From: Candidatus Nomurabacteria bacterium | Lineage (GTDB): Bacteria > Patescibacteriota > Minisyncoccia > Phycocordibacterales > CSBR16-119 | Direction: 5' to 3' | NCBI GenBank assembly: GCA_007117675.1 | Contig: SKGB01000053.1 | Coordinates: 1 to 21,358, forward strand | DNA: 21,358 nucleotides | Shown: positions 21,298 to 21,358 of the stretch, one piece after another | How the letters are laid out: the number at the start of each line of letters is the position of its first letter | Numbering within the stretch: the stretch's first letter is position 1 | Position numbers and translations under genes: made by a program | Notes under the pieces: model-generated | What the model was told of the DNA's origin: nothing | Seen by the model: only the letters and a program-made list of their open reading frames with translations | The model's database searches: none

Positions 21298-21358
21298 ATG
21301 AAAAAAATTTACATATTAAATCCAGATAAAAAAAGTGACTCCGGGTCTAAATTTAGCT
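21298..21358 (+). CDS. Start of an unknown gene downstream of the ATP-grasp gene (window edge)
   Basis: ATG at 21298 opens a frame running off the window, 20 full codons reading MKKIYILNPDKKSDSGSKFS. The start resembles the first beta strand of a nucleotide- or glycan-binding fold, but 20 residues do not allow a family call. It begins 10 nt after the ATP-grasp stop on the same strand, so it is probably a second gene of the same operon. A TATACT box at 21288-21293 lies in that gap. Confidence 0.6.
   Translation, partial: MKKIYILNPDKKSDSGSKFS

Noticed and set aside
1..21358. CRISPR arrays, IS elements, toxin-antitoxin or phage genes
   Set aside because: No spaced direct repeats, transposase motifs, terminal inverted repeats or known defence domains were found on either strand by reading.

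Overview
This 21.4 kb window is AT-rich bacterial DNA. Several traits point to a member of the Candidate Phyla Radiation (Patescibacteria, most likely a Parcubacteria/Paceibacteria lineage): a stripped-down division cluster (mraZ, rsmH, an FtsL-like gene, ftsI), a very short DnaX, divergent enzyme signatures, many small membrane proteins of unknown function, and many -10 boxes placed so close to the start codon that the mRNA should be leaderless. The phylum is an inference from gene content; there is no rRNA here to confirm it.

Layout. (1) 1-503, minus: a Fur-family metalloregulator whose stop overlaps the start of a CooC/MinD-type P-loop ATPase cut off by the window edge. (2) 482-738: a stretch without a confident gene that looks like a self-contained short transcription unit (extended -10, 21-codon ORF, terminator). 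(3) 758-4605, minus: mraZ-rsmH-ftsL-like-ftsI plus a 45-residue membrane peptide, with MraZ-type TGGG repeats and a long hairpin in the mraZ leader. (4) 4643-4859, plus: a 45-codon gene with a near-consensus promoter and a terminator. (5) 4872-10142, minus: two secreted or membrane-anchored proteins, a small multi-spanning protein, a PBP2-like transpeptidase with a shortened head domain, greA and lysS; the last two have their own leaderless promoters. (6) 10197-13565, plus: a P2-type (Ca2+-like) ATPase followed by a DedA protein. (7) 13564-14817, minus: a pseudopilin-like protein with two cysteines coupled to the thiol transporter CcdA, transcribed back to back with (8) an NhaD-type Na+/H+ antiporter (plus, 14895-16265). 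(9) 16323-18420: a small membrane protein, a DoxX-like protein, a 21-residue basic peptide, an anchored hypothetical protein and an unknown 154-residue protein. (10) 18488-19895, minus: tRNA-Gln(UUG), dnaX without its zinc module, and a degenerate-looking lysine-rich small ORF. (11) 19929-21358, plus: an ATP-grasp ligase behind an attenuator-like hairpin, followed by the start of another gene.

The genes combine cell-wall synthesis and division (ftsI, mrdA-like, mraZ, rsmH), information processing (lysS, greA, dnaX, tRNA-Gln) and envelope/ion homeostasis (Ca2+-type ATPase, DedA, NhaD, CcdA, Fur). Gene pairs that converge usually share one long perfect palindrome that can act as a terminator on both strands. 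No IS element, CRISPR array, phage gene or complete defence system is visible. The least explained parts are the small transcription units, the ATP-grasp locus, and the coupled pseudopilin-like/CcdA pair.
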